Assembly: GCF_014306095.1 (NCBI RefSeq)
Contig: NZ_JACRWC010000071.1
Span: 1 to 5,906, forward strand
From: Lentihominibacter faecis
GTDB lineage: Bacteria > Bacillota > Clostridia > Peptostreptococcales > Anaerovoracaceae
Direction: 5' to 3'
Length of the DNA: 5,906 bases
Under the pieces are notes generated by a model. The model had not been told where the DNA came from and made no database searches. It worked only from the letters and a program-made list of their open reading frames with translations. The translations under genes were made by a program, and so were the position numbers. This document shows positions 4,374 to 5,906 of this stretch, piece after piece (the first letter of the stretch is position 1; each line of letters opens with the position of its first letter).

Positions 4374-5906
4374 ATGGCAGAATCGAATTTCATCCATAAT
4401 ATCATCGATAAAGATCTGGAAACGCAGAAGTACGGAGACAAGGTACACACCCGTTTTCCTCCGGAACCAAACGGCTATCTGCACATCGGACACGCCAAGT
4501 CCATCTGCCTCAATTTTTCAACGGCGGAAAAGTACGGTGGTCAGTGCAATCTGCGTTATGACGATACAAACCCGGTCAAGGAGGACGTGGAATATGTAGA
4601 TTCCATCGAGGAAGATGTGAAGTGGCTGGGATTTCAGTGGGACAACCGGCTTTGGGCGTCCGACTATTTTGATGAAATGTATGATTGTGCGCTGGATCTC
4701 ATCAAGAAGGGCAAAGCTTACGTCTGCGACCTGAGCGCGGACGAGATCCGTGCATATCGCGGCACGCTCAAGGAGCCGGGAAAGGAAAGCCCGTCCAGAA
4801 ACCGCAGCGTGGAAGAAAACCTGAAATTATTCGAAGAAATGCGGGAAGGCAAGTACGCAGACGGGGAGAAGGTCCTCCGGGCGAAAATCGATATGGCTTC
4901 TCCGAATATGAATATGAGAGATCCGGTCATCTACCGTATCGCTCATATCAGCCATCACAATACTGGCGACAAATGGTGCATTTATCCGATGTACGACTTC
5001 GCTCATCCTATCGAGGATGCTATCGAAGGGATCACTCATTCTATCTGCACGCTGGAATTCGAAGATCACAGACCGCTTTACGACTGGGTCCTGGAAACTC
5101 TCGGCAGGTGGGAAGCTCCGCCGCAGCAGATCGAATTTGCGCGTCTGAATCTGACCAATACCGTTATGAGCAAGCGCTACCTGAAGGCCATGGTGGACGA
5201 TGGTACGGTAGATGGATGGGACGATCCGCGGATGCCGACCATCGCGGGGATCCGTCGCAGAGGCTATACGCCGGAAGCGGTGCGCGATTTCTGTGAAAGG
5301 ATCGGTGTATCCAAGGCCAACAGTACAGTAGACGTGGGCCTGCTGGAACATTGCGTCAGAGAAGACCTGAAACAGAAGGTGGCAAGCCGCAACGTGGTAG
5401 AAAACCCGGTCAAGGTCATCATCACCAACTATCCTGAAGAGCAGACCGAAGAAATGGAGCTGGAAAACAACAGAGAAGTGCCTGAAATGGGGAACAGAAC
5501 CGTTCCGTTCAGCCGTGAACTGTATGTGGACGGCGATGACTTCATGGAAGTTCCGATCAAGAAATATTTCCGCCTCTTCCCAGGTAATGAAGTCCGCTTT
5601 AAAGGAGCATATTTCATTACCTGCAATGAAGTAGTCAAGAACGAAGACGGCTCTGTCAAGGAGCTGCTTTGCACTTATGATCCGGAAACGAGAAGCGGGA
5701 GCGGCTTTGAAGGACGCAAAGTCAAGGGAACGATCCACTGGGTCGATGCGAAAACAGCTGTCAAGATCAAGATCCGCAACTACGACTATCTGATGGTGGA
5801 TGACGAAGAAGGAAATCAGGTGATGAATCCTGATTCTCTGACAGAGAGCATCGGGTATGCCGAACCGCTGGTGGCAGAAGCCAAGCCGGGTGAACGGTTC
5901 CAGTTC
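4374..5906 (+). CDS. glnS: Glutaminyl-tRNA synthetase, C-terminus cut by window edge
   Basis: GlnRS charges tRNA-Gln with glutamine using ATP, in the cytoplasm. The frame runs 511 codons from ATG 4374 to the window end without a stop. Bacterial GlnRS is about 550 residues, so roughly 40 are missing. It is class I: HIGH at 37-40 in [17 protein letters not shown], the GlnRS-type RYDDTNP at 61-67, and the second signature as VMSKR at 264-268. The [10 protein letters not shown] segment and the long match to enterobacterial GlnRS in the first 70 residues mark it as GlnRS rather than GluRS. The following beta-barrel anticodon-binding part is largely present. A dedicated GlnRS is notable because many Bacillota make Gln-tRNA indirectly through GatCAB amidotransferase. 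It follows the thiolase by 92 bases containing a hairpin, so it may be transcribed partly by read-through and partly alone. Confidence 0.95.
   Translation, partial: MAESNFIHNIIDKDLETQKYGDKVHTRFPPEPNGYLHIGHAKSICLNFSTAEKYGGQCNLRYDDTNPVKEDVEYVDSIEEDVKWLGFQWDNRLWASDYFDEMYDCALDLIKKGKAYVCDLSADEIRAYRGTLKEPGKESPSRNRSVEENLKLFEEMREGKYADGEKVLRAKIDMASPNMNMRDPVIYRIAHISHHNTGDKWCIYPMYDFAHPIEDAIEGITHSICTLEFEDHRPLYDWVLETLGRWEAPPQQIEFARLNLTNTVMSKRYLKAMVDDGTVDGWDDPRMPTIAGIRRRGYTPEAVRDFCERIGVSKANSTVDVGLLEHCVREDLKQKVASRNVVENPVKVIITNYPEEQTEEMELENNREVPEMGNRTVPFSRELYVDGDDFMEVPIKKYFRLFPGNEVRFKGAYFITCNEVVKNEDGSVKELLCTYDPETRSGSGFEGRKVKGTIHWVDAKTAVKIKIRNYDYLMVDDEEGNQVMNPDSLTESIGYAEPLVAEAKPGERFQF

Noticed and set aside
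4685..5296. 203-codon plus-strand ORF inside glnS
   Set aside because: It is a frame shadow of glnS, rich in R, S and G, and the glnS frame itself is open throughout.
4827..5738. 303-codon minus-strand ORF opposite glnS
   Set aside because: It lies wholly within the intact, strongly recognised glnS frame. Long antisense frames are common in such GC-balanced coding DNA, and its translation shows no recognisable domain.
1..5906. Defence system, CRISPR array, transposon or phage element
   Set aside because: No repeat-spacer pattern, transposase, integrase, terminal inverted repeats or defence-enzyme domain is seen in any frame.

Overview
The window looks like chromosomal DNA from a Gram-positive anaerobe of the class Clostridia (Bacillota). 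The reasons are strong purine-rich Shine-Dalgarno sites, sigma-A-type promoters, a thiolase of the clostridial acetyl-CoA acetyltransferase type, a soluble DUF2156 protein and a bacterial GlnRS. The exact genus cannot be read from the sequence. A butyrate- or amino-acid-fermenting gut or oral clostridium is a reasonable inference.

Left part (1-700, about 33% GC by hand count over the two coding stretches, minus strand). Two small two-helix membrane proteins of unknown function lie in tandem: 321-539, and one cut by the left edge at 1-250. They share an N-terminal pattern (M-D-x-L, a basic stretch, then a helix with a proline near residue 20) and a near-identical 14-base element just upstream of each ribosome site. 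They therefore look like diverged copies of one cassette. Upstream of both is a 16-codon ORF (590-640) with its own excellent SD and a near-consensus promoter (TTGAAA, 17 bases, TATGAT). It is the most noteworthy undocumented-looking item in the window.

Middle (about 690-824). This is a divergent intergenic region. A second, rightward promoter with an extended -10 (TGCTATACT) precedes surE, and a 14-base perfect palindrome lies between that promoter and the surE ribosome site.

Right part (825-5906, plus strand, roughly 50-60% GC where counted). This is a tightly packed run: surE (nucleotide phosphatase), an isochorismatase-family cysteine hydrolase, a DUF2156 acyltransferase-fold protein, an acetyl-CoA acetyltransferase, a GC-rich hairpin, then glnS (glutaminyl-tRNA synthetase), which runs off the right edge. 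The first four are joined by overlaps or gaps of 14-24 bases and are probably one transcript. Three of their starts are best placed downstream of the longest-ORF start, because a good SD and the family's usual N-terminus agree there. The genes do not form one obvious pathway. They look like a housekeeping operon of mixed function: nucleotide clean-up, a small-molecule hydrolase, a possible aminoacyl or acyl transferase, acetoacetyl-CoA chemistry and tRNA charging.

I see no tRNA, rRNA, CRISPR array, IS element or phage gene in the window.
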